Source: Kumtagia sp052180275
Lineage (GTDB): Bacteria > Pseudomonadota > Alphaproteobacteria > Rhizobiales > Rhizobiaceae
NCBI RefSeq assembly: GCF_052180275.1
Contig: NZ_CP197465.1
Span: forward strand, 3,782,001 to 3,846,000
DNA: 64,000 nucleotides
Direction of reading: 5' to 3'
The translations under genes and the position numbers were made by a program. Positions 1-8,783 of this stretch are shown here, in pieces; the first letter of the stretch is position 1, and every line of letters starts with the position of its first letter. The notes under the pieces were generated by a model. The model was not told where the DNA came from and ran no database searches. It was given only the letters and a program-made list of their open reading frames with translations.

Positions 1-1
1 C

Positions 2-376
2 TTTCTGGCAACTGCCCTGCTGGCTCTCGGCGGCGGACTGGCAACCGCCCATGCTGAGGACCTGCCGGGAGACGCGATCAGGAAACTGGTCGGCGGCAAG
101 CAGGTCTTCCTGTCGACGCCCTACGGCGTCGAATTCCCGCTGCATTACCGGTCGAACGGCAAGGTCAGCGGCGACGCCTCCGGCTTCAGCATGGCAAGCA
201 TGCTGGCGCCGAAGGAGGACGGTTCGTGGTGGGTTACCAAGGCGAAACTCTGCCAGAAATGGCCGACCTGGTATGACGGCCGCACCATCTGCTTCACCAT
301 CCGCAAGACCGGCCCGGCGTCGCTCGCCTGGACCCGCGACGACGGGCTGAAGGGCACCGCCCGTATCGCCGACTGA
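2..376 (+). CDS. secreted protein, C-terminal part (5' end outside window)
   Basis: An open frame runs in from the left edge and stops at 374-376, leaving about 124 residues. The visible N-terminus is the end of a hydrophobic signal peptide finishing in AHAED, so the mature protein is exported. The mature part has one repeated-looking GKQVFLSTPYG start, a SWWVTKAKLCQKW segment and a second Cys in TICFTI. This gives two cysteines about 16 residues apart that could form a disulfide. The layout resembles small rhizobial secreted proteins of the DUF995 type, but this is only a resemblance. Function unknown. Confidence 0.6.
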   Translation, partial: FLATALLALGGGLATAHAEDLPGDAIRKLVGGKQVFLSTPYGVEFPLHYRSNGKVSGDASGFSMASMLAPKEDGSWWVTKAKLCQKWPTWYDGRTICFTIRKTGPASLAWTRDDGLKGTARIAD

Positions 377-588
377 GCGTTTTCGAAGTGGACGGCGGAC
401 GCTTTGCGGCGGACAAATGGCCGCCGGCCATAATCCTGCCCGTTTCGCGACACATTCGATTAATCGCACACTAAGAAGTTTCTGCCTACAAGAGGGGTGA
501 GGCTTCACCTATCCGGTTGCATCCTGCGCGAAGAATGCGGGAGCGGACGGAGACGGTACGCAAACGAATTGGTTGGGGACGATCTGGA

Positions 589-1833
589 ATGGCATTATTG
601 GTGCGTCCGCGGTTCAGCCGCGCCACGTCCGTCGCCGTGATTGCGCTCTGTGCGGGGTTTCTCGCCGCCTGCGCCGGCCCCCAGCCGAAGGCGATGGTCA
701 ACAAGAAGCCGCGGTCCAAGGAATATTTTGCCGAATCCATCTGGGGCGTGAAGGCAAGCCCGCGCGTCAGCAATCTCAAATCCAATCTTCCGCGCGGCGG
801 CGGCCGCGACCAGACAGGCAAGCCCTACATGGTTCGCGGCAAGATGTATTATCCGAAGGAAGACAAGAAGTATAAGCGGATCGGCTACGCCTCCTGGTAC
901 GGCGACGCTTTTCACGGGCGGCTGACCGCCAACGGCGAAATCTACGACATGACGCATCTGACGGCGGCGCATCCGACCATGCCGCTGCCGAGCTATGCCC
1001 GTGTGACCAACATGAAAAACGGCAACTCGGTGATCGTGCGCGTCAACGATCGCGGGCCGTATTCGAACAGCCGGCTGATCGATCTGTCGAAGAGGGCAGC
1101 CGATATGCTGGATTATTCGCACACCGGCACGGCGCAGGTGAAGGTCGAATATGTCGGCCGCGCGCCCCTCGACGGCCATGACGACCAGTATCTGATGGCG
1201 TCCTATCGCCCCGGCAACAAGGCGCCCGACCCGTCGGACGGACTGCCGACCGGCGTGATGATCGCCATGAACGGCGCGACGCCGAGCGGCGGGACGATCG
1301 GCGAGAAGCCAGCGGTGGCTTTCCCCGGCACGCTGACCGACGTCGTGCCGGCACCCGCCGAGCGCCCGGACGCGCAGCCGGTGATGACCGCCTCGGTGAC
1401 TGACATCGCCGATATCGAATTGCCGGCCTTCGGCCCGATCGTGCCCGAGCGCCCGCAAGGCATCGCCCAGACGCAGCTTGCCATGGCGACGATGTCCTAC
1501 GCTCCCGAGCGCAACCCAGCCGCCAACGCCTTCGACGCGCTGGAAGGCAACCGCGTGACGGCCGAACAGGTGCAGTCGTCGTGGAAGCAGCTCGACAGCG
1601 CAGCGAAGGCCGAGCCGTTCGTCGCCGCCGGAACCTACACCGACAAGGCCGAAGCCGAGCATGTCCGGCAGGAGCTTGCCGCTTTCGGTCGTGTCAGCAT
1701 CGAAGTGTCCACTGCCGAGGGCGGGGAAATCTATTCGGTGAACCTCTATGAGGACGGCCGCAATTCCCTCGACGATTTGCTCGAAGCCGCCTGGGACCAC
1801 GGCGCGCCGGATGCCATCGCCATCCGCGACTGA
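589..1833 (+). CDS. rlpA: RlpA family septal ring lytic transglycosylase, lipoprotein
   Basis: RlpA proteins are outer-membrane lipoproteins that cleave peptidoglycan strands lacking stem peptides, mainly at the division septum. The 414-residue product begins with a signal peptide ending in a lipobox (LAAC, Cys about residue 28). A double-psi beta-barrel with GYASWYG, TANGE and VRVNDRGPY lies at about residues 95-190. A low-complexity linker follows, then a C-terminal SPOR-like domain (from about residue 340) expected to bind denuded septal glycan. The ATG at 589 was chosen because it places the lipobox correctly; an upstream ATG at 517 would bury it. The next gene overlaps its end. Confidence 0.9.
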   Translation: MALLVRPRFSRATSVAVIALCAGFLAACAGPQPKAMVNKKPRSKEYFAESIWGVKASPRVSNLKSNLPRGGGRDQTGKPYMVRGKMYYPKEDKKYKRIGYASWYGDAFHGRLTANGEIYDMTHLTAAHPTMPLPSYARVTNMKNGNSVIVRVNDRGPYSNSRLIDLSKRAADMLDYSHTGTAQVKVEYVGRAPLDGHDDQYLMASYRPGNKAPDPSDGLPTGVMIAMNGATPSGGTIGEKPAVAFPGTLTDVVPAPAERPDAQPVMTASVTDIADIELPAFGPIVPERPQGIAQTQLAMATMSYAPERNPAANAFDALEGNRVTAEQVQSSWKQLDSAAKAEPFVAAGTYTDKAEAEHVRQELAAFGRVSIEVSTAEGGEIYSVNLYEDGRNSLDDLLEAAWDHGAPDAIAIRD

Positions 1834-3049
1834 CCATCAGTCCAGCTTCCACCGCCGCCTTGCGGCCGGGGTTCAGCGCAGGATCACGGCTGTTGCCTTC
1901 AGCCTGAGATCGGTCGCGCTCGTGGCGGTTTGTCTCTGCTTGTCATCCGCTGTCGGTCTCGCCGCACCGTTCGAAACCAAAGCGTCGGAAGCGCTGATGA
2001 TCGATGCCGAGACCGGCACGATCCTGTTCGCCAAGGAACCCGACAAGCAGGTCGCGCCGGCGGCGCTGGCCAAGCTGATGACCATGGAAGTCGTCTTCCA
2101 TGCGATCGGGGAAGGGCGCCTCACGCTCGACGACACGTTCGCCGTCAGCGAGAACGCCTGGCGCACGGGCGGCGCGCCGTCCGGCGGCTCGACCATGTTC
2201 GCCGCGCTGAAGTCGAAGATCAGGCTTGGCGACCTGATCCAGGGCGTCATCGTGCAGTCCGCCAATGACGGCGCGATCGTCATCGCGGAAGGCATGGCCG
2301 GCAGCGAGGACAAATTCGCGGAGCGGATGAACGCGCGGGCCAGGGAAATCGGCCTGGAAGCCTCGACGTTCAGGAATTCCAGCGGCTTGCCGGCGGAGGG
2401 GCAGGTCGTCACCATGCGCGACCTGGTGAAACTCGCGAGCCACATCTGGGGCGACTATCCGGCATTCTACAAATACTACGGGCAGCCGGAATTCACCTGG
2501 AACAAGATCCGCCAGCGTAACCGCAACCCGCTGTTGGCCATGAACATCGGCGCCGAGGGCATGGCGACCGGCTACACGGAAGGCTCCGGCTACGCGATCG
2601 TGGCGTCCGCCAGCCGCAATGGCCGACGCGTCTTTGCCGCAATGAGCGGCATGACAAGCGATGCCGAACGCGCGGCGGAAGCCCGCAGACTGCTCGACTG
2701 GGGGATCGACGGCTTAGGGAAGACCGACCTGTTCGCGGCGGACGGCATTGTCGGTGAGGCAATCGTGTATGGCGGAACAAAACCCGGCGTCGCGCTGACG
2801 GCAAAGGCACCGGTCGCGATCTTCGTTCCGACGGGCGATGCCGGGCAGGTCTCGGCACGCATCGTCTACGACGGGCCGGTGGTCGCGCCGGTGGAGCAGG
2901 GGGCTCCCGTCGGCCGGTTGAAGATCTGGGTGGACGACACGCTCAGCCAGGAAATCCCGCTCTACGCCGCCGAAACGGTCGGCAGGGGCGCGCTGCACAA
3001 GCGTGCCGCGGACGCGGTAGCGGAATTGTTAACAGGCTGGATTCGCTGA
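1811..3049 (+). CDS. D-alanyl-D-alanine carboxypeptidase homologue (S11 family) lacking catalytic Ser and KTG Lys
   Basis: S11 penicillin-binding proteins trim the terminal D-Ala from peptidoglycan stems using SxxK, SxN and KTG motifs. This 412-residue protein has the full fold: a signal peptide, the S11 domain from about residue 60 and a PBP5-like C-terminal domain. SAN is present in VQSANDGA. However, the SxxK segment reads A85-L-A-K (codon GCG at 2063), and the KTG triad reads A252-T-G (codon GCG at 2564). Without the nucleophile it should not hydrolyse D-Ala-D-Ala. The frame is intact, so it may act as a binding or scaffold pseudoenzyme. The start is uncertain: ATG 1811 overlaps rlpA by 23 bp. 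Confidence 0.85.
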   Translation: MPSPSATDHQSSFHRRLAAGVQRRITAVAFSLRSVALVAVCLCLSSAVGLAAPFETKASEALMIDAETGTILFAKEPDKQVAPAALAKLMTMEVVFHAIGEGRLTLDDTFAVSENAWRTGGAPSGGSTMFAALKSKIRLGDLIQGVIVQSANDGAIVIAEGMAGSEDKFAERMNARAREIGLEASTFRNSSGLPAEGQVVTMRDLVKLASHIWGDYPAFYKYYGQPEFTWNKIRQRNRNPLLAMNIGAEGMATGYTEGSGYAIVASASRNGRRVFAAMSGMTSDAERAAEARRLLDWGIDGLGKTDLFAADGIVGEAIVYGGTKPGVALTAKAPVAIFVPTGDAGQVSARIVYDGPVVAPVEQGAPVGRLKIWVDDTLSQEIPLYAAETVGRGALHKRAADAVAELLTGWIR

Positions 3050-3172
3050 AATTTTTACGATGTAGCGGCGCAGCCCGGCCGGCAAAGAATTCGGTGCGCT
3101 TCAGGCGCCGTTGTAGACCTCTTCGTCCTTGCATCCTATGAAGGATCAGGATTCGGAGCGAGGCCGGCCGAT

Positions 3173-3844
3173 TTGGCGCGCGGACTGTTCATAACCTTTG
3201 AAGGCGGCGAAGGCGCTGGCAAGTCGACGCAGATCGCGCGCCTGTCGGAAAAGTTGCGCCGCAAGGGCTACGACACGCTGGTGACGCGCGAGCCCGGCGG
3301 CTCGCCTGGCGCCGAGGCGCTGCGACAGGTCATCCTGTCGGGTGCGGCCGAGCCGTTCGGGCCGCGCATGGAGGCGATCCTGTTTGCTGCCGCCCGTTCC
3401 GACCATGTCGAGCAGGCGATCCGCCCGGCGCTGGAGCGCGGCGCGATCGTGCTCTGCGACCGTTTCCTCGATTCCTCGCGCGTCTACCAGGGCGCCGGCA
3501 GCGACGAGAACCGCGAATTTGTCGAAACGCTGGGGCACATCGCCGTCAACGGCGTGATGCCTGACATGACGCTGATCTTCGACATCGATGCCGAGATCGG
3601 GCTGTCGCGCGCCACCGCCCGAAGGGGCGTAGACGAGCCGGACCGTTTCGAGAAGGAAACGCTGGAAACCCACCAGCGCCGCCGCGAGGCCTATCTGGCG
3701 ATCGCCGAAAAGGAACCGGATCGTTGCATCGTCATTGACGCCTCCGCCAAGGAGGAAGAGGTGGAGGACATGGTGACGGCCGCGGTGTTTGCCGCGCTGG
3801 AAGTGCGCGCCAATTCCGGCCGGCAAGCCCGGGAGACCGGCTGA
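3173..3844 (+). CDS. tmk: thymidylate kinase
   Basis: Phosphorylates dTMP to dTDP with ATP, a cytoplasmic step in dTTP synthesis. The 223-residue length is normal. A P-loop GGEGAGKST lies near residues 10-18, TREPGGS at about 38-44 is the TMP-binding segment, and CDRFLDSS with its DR motif lies near residue 98. The start is a TTG at 3173 preceded by a purine-rich GAGCGAGG; no ATG precedes the P-loop closely. The following holB begins on the last base of this gene's stop region (TGATG), so the two are translationally coupled. This pairing is common in alphaproteobacteria. Confidence 0.95.
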   Translation: MARGLFITFEGGEGAGKSTQIARLSEKLRRKGYDTLVTREPGGSPGAEALRQVILSGAAEPFGPRMEAILFAAARSDHVEQAIRPALERGAIVLCDRFLDSSRVYQGAGSDENREFVETLGHIAVNGVMPDMTLIFDIDAEIGLSRATARRGVDEPDRFEKETLETHQRRREAYLAIAEKEPDRCIVIDASAKEEEVEDMVTAAVFAALEVRANSGRQARETG

Positions 3845-4896
3845 TGTTCGAACGCATCGCGCCGGAACAGCACGACACGCTGGAAGGTATTGCCGAGCCT
3901 TCGGAAAATGCCTTGCTGGTCGGTCATGCGGAGGCAGCGGCGACGCTCGCATCCGCCTACCGCGCCGGCAAGCTGCCGCATGCACTGCTGCTGGCCGGCC
4001 CGCGCGGCATCGGCAAGGCGACCTTCGCCTATCATCTCGCTTATCATCTGCTGCGTCATCCGGCCGCCGCGGGTGCGCCGGAAATGCTCGCCGCGCCAGA
4101 TACGGACTCGCCCTTGTTCCGGCAGATCGCCATGGGCGCGCATCCCGCCGTGCTGCATCTGACGCGGCCGTTCAACGACAAGACGAAAAAATTCGCGACG
4201 CTGCTCACCGTCGACGAGATCCGGCGCGTCAACCGCTTCCTGTCGATGACCTCGCATGACGGCAGCTACCGGGTGGTCATCGTCGATCCCGCCGACGACA
4301 TGAACACCAACGCAGCCAATGCCTTGCTGAAGAATCTGGAAGAACCGCCTGCACGCACGGTGTTCCTCCTGATCACCCATTCGGCCGGCAGCCTGCTGCC
4401 GACCATCCGCTCGCGTTGCCAGATGATCAGGCTGCAGCCGCTGGCGGCCGACGAGGTGGAGACCGTGCTGACGGCGCTTGGCATGCCGCTGCCGGACGAT
4501 GCCGGCAAACGGGCCGCGCTGCTGGAACGGGCAGGGGGCAGTGTGCGCGATGCGATCCTGCTCTCCGAATTCGGCGGGCTGGAAATCGCCGACACGGTGG
4601 ATGTGCTGGTCGGCGGGGCGAGTTTCGATTTCGCCAAGGCGCACCGGCTGGCCGACGCCGTCAGCGGTCGCGACAACGAGATCCGCTTCGACCTGATGAA
4701 TGCGCACCTGCTCGATATCGTCACCCAGGCGGCAGGCAAAGCGGCGGAGACGGGCGAAATCGCCCGCGCCGGCAATTTTGCGCGCGTCTTTCAGGAATTG
4801 CGCATTGCGATCAGCGACACGGACACTTACAATCTGGATCGCAAGCAACACACGCTGAACATGATCCTGCGCCTGCACGATACGCTTCGAATGTGA
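3844..4896 (+). CDS. holB: DNA polymerase III delta' subunit
   Basis: Clamp-loader subunit that works with gamma/tau and delta to load the beta sliding clamp. The protein has 350 residues. An AAA+ nucleotide-binding core with GPRGIGKAT lies near residue 57, followed by NAANALLKNLEEPP (the sensor/SRC-like region) and ITHSAGSLLPTIRSRC, both hallmarks of HolB/DnaX relatives. The four-cysteine zinc module seen in some homologues is not evident; the segment after the P-loop has no Cys cluster. It overlaps the tmk stop and is followed by metG after 88 bp. Confidence 0.93.
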   Translation: MFERIAPEQHDTLEGIAEPSENALLVGHAEAAATLASAYRAGKLPHALLLAGPRGIGKATFAYHLAYHLLRHPAAAGAPEMLAAPDTDSPLFRQIAMGAHPAVLHLTRPFNDKTKKFATLLTVDEIRRVNRFLSMTSHDGSYRVVIVDPADDMNTNAANALLKNLEEPPARTVFLLITHSAGSLLPTIRSRCQMIRLQPLAADEVETVLTALGMPLPDDAGKRAALLERAGGSVRDAILLSEFGGLEIADTVDVLVGGASFDFAKAHRLADAVSGRDNEIRFDLMNAHLLDIVTQAAGKAAETGEIARAGNFARVFQELRIAISDTDTYNLDRKQHTLNMILRLHDTLRM

Positions 4897-4984
4897 CGCC
4901 GCATCCGGCCGGGATGGCGGCTGCCTTCCCGTTGCGCTATGCACCCCTCAAAATCGTATCTTTCAGGCTTGGCGACGCACGATC

Positions 4985-6535
4985 ATGGCACGCGAAAAAT
5001 TTTACATAACCACCGCTATTTCCTACCCGAACGGCAAGCCGCATATCGGGCATGCCTATGAGTTGATCGCCAGCGATGCACTGGCGCGCTTCCAGCGGCT
5101 CGACGGCGAGGAAGTCTTCTTCCTGACCGGCACCGACGAGCACGGCATCAAGATGCTGCAGACGGCGCGCAAGGAAGGCATCTCGCCGCGCGAACTGGCC
5201 GACCGTAACGCCGCCGAATTCCAGCGCATGGCCAGGGCTTTGAATGCGTCGAACGACGACTTCATCCGCACCACGGAAAAGCGCCACCACGAGTCGAGCC
5301 AGGCGATCTGGAAGGCCATGGCCGCCAATGGCGACATTTACAAGGGTGGTTATGTCGGCTGGTATTCGGTACGCGACGAAGCCTACTACGGCGAGGACGA
5401 GACGGAAGTGCGCGCCGACGGTGTCCGCTACGGACCGCAAGGCACGCCGGTGGAGTGGGTGGAGGAAGCGAGCTATTTCTTCCGCCTGTCGGCCTATCAG
5501 GATCGATTGCTGGCGCTCTATGAAAGTCAGCCCGACTTCATCGGCCCGGCCGAACGCCGCAACGAGATCGTCAGCTTCGTGAAATCGGGGCTGAAGGACC
5601 TGTCGATCTCGCGCAGCACCTTCAACTGGGGCATACCGGTGCCCGGCGACGAGGCGCATGTGATGTATGTCTGGGTCGACGCGCTGACCAACTACATCAC
5701 CGGCGTCGGCTATCCCGATACCAGCGCCGAGAAGTGGCGCTTCTGGCCGGCTGACCTGCATGTCATCGGCAAGGATATTACGCGCTTTCATGCCGTCTAC
5801 TGGCCGGCCTTCCTGCTGTCGGCGGGCATCGAGCTGCCGAAGCGGGTGTTCGGCCACGGCTTCGTGTTCAACCGCGGCGAGAAGATGTCGAAGTCGGTCG
5901 GCAACGTCATCGACCCGTTCGCGCTGGTCGACCACTACGGGCTCGACCAGGTGCGCTATTTCATGCTGCGCGAGGTGCCGTTCGGCCAGGACGGCAATTA
6001 TAGCCACGAGGCGATCGTCGCTCGCACCAATGCCGACCTCGCCAACGGCATCGGCAACCTGGCGCAGCGCTCGCTGTCCATGATCGCCAAGAACTGCGAC
6101 GGCGTGGTGCCGAAGCGGGGCGAACTGACAGAAGCCGACAAGGCTATCCTCGGCCAGGCGGAGGCGGCTCTCGGCATCGCGCGCAAGGCGATGGGCGAAC
6201 AGGCGATCCACCAGGCGCTGGCAACGATCTTCGCGGTTGTCGCCGAGGCCGACCGCTATTTCGCGGGCGAGGCGCCCTGGGCGCTGAAGAAGACCGACCC
6301 GGTGCGCATGGAGACGGTGCTTCACACCACGGCGGAAATCGTGCGGCGGCTGGCGATCCTCTGCCAGCCCTTCATGCCGGGTTCGGCCGAAAAGCTGCTC
6401 GACCTGCTGGCTGTGCCGGCGGATGCGCGCGGCTTCGACCGTGTCGGCGACGCCGACGCGCTGGTGGCCGGCACGCCGCTGCCGGCGCCGCAGGGCGTGT
6501 TTCCGCGTTATGTCGAGCAGGCTGCCGAAGGCTGA
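4985..6535 (+). CDS. metG: methionyl-tRNA synthetase
   Basis: Charges tRNA-Met with methionine. Class I synthetase of 516 residues with the HIGH-type signature PHIGHAYE near residue 20 and KMSKS near residue 300 (EKMSKSVGN). The length matches the short form without a C-terminal tRNA-binding EMAP-like domain. No zinc-knuckle cysteines occur in the connective peptide (the region after residue 120 reads GYVGWYSVRDEAYYGEDE), so it belongs to the zinc-free type. ATG 4985 starts the conserved REKFYITT segment. tatD begins 4 bp after its stop. Confidence 0.96.
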   Translation: MAREKFYITTAISYPNGKPHIGHAYELIASDALARFQRLDGEEVFFLTGTDEHGIKMLQTARKEGISPRELADRNAAEFQRMARALNASNDDFIRTTEKRHHESSQAIWKAMAANGDIYKGGYVGWYSVRDEAYYGEDETEVRADGVRYGPQGTPVEWVEEASYFFRLSAYQDRLLALYESQPDFIGPAERRNEIVSFVKSGLKDLSISRSTFNWGIPVPGDEAHVMYVWVDALTNYITGVGYPDTSAEKWRFWPADLHVIGKDITRFHAVYWPAFLLSAGIELPKRVFGHGFVFNRGEKMSKSVGNVIDPFALVDHYGLDQVRYFMLREVPFGQDGNYSHEAIVARTNADLANGIGNLAQRSLSMIAKNCDGVVPKRGELTEADKAILGQAEAALGIARKAMGEQAIHQALATIFAVVAEADRYFAGEAPWALKKTDPVRMETVLHTTAEIVRRLAILCQPFMPGSAEKLLDLLAVPADARGFDRVGDADALVAGTPLPAPQGVFPRYVEQAAEG

Positions 6536-6539
6536 AACG

Positions 6540-7334
6540 ATGCTGGTGGACAGTCATTGCCATCTGGATTTTCCGGATTTCGCGGAGGAGCGCGCCGCCA
6601 TCGTTCGGCGCGCCCTCGACGCGGGCATTGGCCGCATGGTCACCATCTCGACGCGCGTCAGGCGGTTCCCGGAAGTGCTTGGCGTGGCGGAAGAATTTCC
6701 TGAGGTGTTCTGCTCGGTCGGCACCCATCCGCACAATGCCGACGAGGAACTGGACATCACCGTCGAAGACCTCGTCCGGCTTTCAAAGCATCCGAAGGTG
6801 GTGGCGATCGGCGAAGCCGGGCTCGACTACCACTATGACAAGTCGCCGCGTCCGGCACAGGCGCAGGGTTTTCGCATCCACATCGCGGCGGCGCGCGAAA
6901 CCGGGTTGCCGCTGGTCATCCACGCGCGGTCCGCCGACGACGACATGGAGGCGATCCTGCGCGAGGAAACAGGGAAGGGCGCCTTCCCCTTCGTTCTCCA
7001 CTGCTTCTCGTCCGGGCGGCAACTTGCCGTGGCCGGCGTGGAACTCGGCGGTTACGTGTCGTTCTCCGGCATTCTCACGTTTCGCAACTCCGAGGAACTG
7101 CGGGAAATCGCCCGCGACGTGCCGCACGACCGGCTGCTGGTCGAGACCGACGCGCCATATCTCGCGCCCGTCCCGTTCCGCGGCAAGCGCAACGAACCGG
7201 CCTATGTAGCGAAGACCGCCGCCGTGCTGGCCGAGACGATCGGCGTCGACGCGGCCGGCATCGCTGAAATCACCAGCGGCAATTTCTTTCGCCTTTTCAG
7301 CAAGATGCCAAAACCGGCGCAAGCGAGTTCGTAA
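6540..7334 (+). CDS. tatD: TatD family metal-dependent hydrolase (DNase-like)
   Basis: TatD proteins are TIM-barrel metallohydrolases with DNase activity in several bacteria. The 264-residue protein has the N-terminal metal motif DSHCHLD, GEAGLDYHYD in the middle, HARSADDD, and ETDAPYLAP near the C-terminus, all typical of the family. The start at 6540 lies 5 bp after the metG stop. The order holB-metG-tatD-MBL hydrolase is a familiar bacterial arrangement, so these genes are probably co-transcribed. The physiological substrate is not shown by the sequence. Confidence 0.92.
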   Translation: MLVDSHCHLDFPDFAEERAAIVRRALDAGIGRMVTISTRVRRFPEVLGVAEEFPEVFCSVGTHPHNADEELDITVEDLVRLSKHPKVVAIGEAGLDYHYDKSPRPAQAQGFRIHIAAARETGLPLVIHARSADDDMEAILREETGKGAFPFVLHCFSSGRQLAVAGVELGGYVSFSGILTFRNSEELREIARDVPHDRLLVETDAPYLAPVPFRGKRNEPAYVAKTAAVLAETIGVDAAGIAEITSGNFFRLFSKMPKPAQASS

Positions 7335-7337
7335 GGC

Positions 7338-8156
7338 GTGGGATCAAGACTTCGCCTCACCATCCTCGGCTGCGGCTCGTCGCCCGGCACGCCGCGCATC
7401 ACCGGCGACTGGGGAAATTGCGACCCTTCCAACCCGAGGAACCGCCGCACGCGTCCGGCCGCCATGGTCGAACTGATCGCCGATGGCGGCGGTGTGACCC
7501 GCGTGATCATCGACACCGGCCCGGATTTCCGCGAGCAGATGCTGGCCGCGGCCGTGACGCGCATCGACGCCGTCATCTACACACACGCCCATGCCGACCA
7601 CATCCACGGCATAGACGATTTGCGCAGCTACATGCTGGAGCAGCGGCACCTGGTGAACGTCCATGCCGACCAGCCGACGCTGGACCGGCTCATGCAGGCT
7701 TTCGGCTACTGTTTCGAGACGCCACCCGGAAGCTCGTATCCGCCGATCCTGCGCGCGCACCGGATCGACCACGCGGAGCCGGTGATCATCATGGGCGAGG
7801 GTGGAGCGCTGGCCTTTGAGCCGCTGCCGCAGATCCATGGCGACATCATCTCGCTGGGCTTCCGCATCGGCCCGATCGCCTATTGCCCGGACGTCAGCAA
7901 TTTTCCGCCGAGCACCGCCGAGCGGCTGACCGGACTTGAGTTGCTGGTGATCGACGCGCTGCAGTACCGCACGCATCCCAGCCATTTCTCGCTGGCCGAG
8001 GCGCTGGACTGGATCGAGAAACTCAAGCCGCAACGCGCCGTGCTGACGCACATGCATGTGCCGCTGGACTACGCCACCGTGCTCGCGGAAACGCCGCCGC
8101 ATGTCGAGCCGGCCTATGACGGGCTGGTGCTGGAGGTGCCTTGCCGGATTCCTTGA
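7338..8156 (+). CDS. metallo-beta-lactamase fold hydrolase (PhnP-like)
   Basis: The 272-residue protein carries the metal motif HAHADH near residue 80, a conserved N-terminal LGCGSSPGTP and late-domain SHFSLAEAL and LTHMHVPLDY segments. These place it with the PhnP/phosphoribosyl-cyclic-phosphate diesterase-like branch of the superfamily. There is no phosphonate cluster here, so a role in C-P lyase metabolism is not supported; a housekeeping phosphodiesterase role is more likely. The GTG start at 7338 follows the tatD stop by 3 bp, suggesting coupling with metG-tatD. Confidence 0.85.
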   Translation: MGSRLRLTILGCGSSPGTPRITGDWGNCDPSNPRNRRTRPAAMVELIADGGGVTRVIIDTGPDFREQMLAAAVTRIDAVIYTHAHADHIHGIDDLRSYMLEQRHLVNVHADQPTLDRLMQAFGYCFETPPGSSYPPILRAHRIDHAEPVIIMGEGGALAFEPLPQIHGDIISLGFRIGPIAYCPDVSNFPPSTAERLTGLELLVIDALQYRTHPSHFSLAEALDWIEKLKPQRAVLTHMHVPLDYATVLAETPPHVEPAYDGLVLEVPCRIP

Positions 8157-8161
8157 AGCCC

Positions 8162-8683
8162 ATGGAAACCGGCCGCATCATCTTCCTGAACGGCACGTCG
8201 AGCGCGGGCAAATCCACCTTGGCGAAAGCGCTGCGCGCAGCGCTGAGCGAGCCGTTCTGCTACTACGCATCCGATCAACTGGCCGACGCGGGATTTCGGA
8301 CGATCAGGCGTGGTCTGCATGGCGCCACGCCGGGCGAGCGCGAAAAATTCTTCGACGGATTTCATCGCTCGATCGGGGCCTTTGCCGCGGCCGGCAACGA
8401 TCTGATCGTCGAGCACATCGTCGAGCAACAAAGTTGGGCCGACCAGCTTGCGGCCCTGCTGAGCGAGATGGACGTGTTCTGGATCGGGGTGCATGCGTCG
8501 ATCGACGAACTGGAACGCCGGGAGCGTGAACGTGGCGACCGCAGCATAGGCGAAGCCCGATACCATCTGAAGACGCACGGCTTTTGCAGCTATGACCTGG
8601 ACGTCGATACGAATGAACCGATCGACGGACTGGTGGCGCGTATTGTCGAGGCGTGGCGATCTCGGCATCGTTTAGTTCCATAA
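8162..8683 (+). CDS. chloramphenicol phosphotransferase-like P-loop kinase
   Basis: A 173-residue P-loop protein starting RIIFLNGTSSAGKST, followed by YYASDQLAD, whose Asp aligns with the acceptor-side acid of CPT-family kinases. DLIVEHIVE and DVFWIGVHA segments follow, also typical of the CPT family. Most members in non-producers have unknown small-molecule substrates, so chloramphenicol resistance should not be assumed. ATG 8162 is preferred; in-frame TTG codons at 8141 and 8153 overlap the preceding gene and are possible alternative starts. It is the last gene of the rightward run. Confidence 0.75.
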   Translation: METGRIIFLNGTSSAGKSTLAKALRAALSEPFCYYASDQLADAGFRTIRRGLHGATPGEREKFFDGFHRSIGAFAAAGNDLIVEHIVEQQSWADQLAALLSEMDVFWIGVHASIDELERRERERGDRSIGEARYHLKTHGFCSYDLDVDTNEPIDGLVARIVEAWRSRHRLVP

Positions 8684-8783
8684 TATATCTTATGCGACTT
8701 TTGGATGATGAAAGAAAGCGCTGGCGCGCGTGGCACTGCGGTGGCGTTAAAGTCCCTGTCGCGATGAATGCCGCCACGACGCT

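Noticed and set aside
595..1800. 401-codon minus-strand open frame opposite rlpA
   Set aside because: Same compositional artefact; RlpA shows its lipobox, barrel and SPOR domains.
8162..8683. Chloramphenicol resistance gene
   Set aside because: Only family-level similarity; no resistance context and the substrate is unknown for most members.
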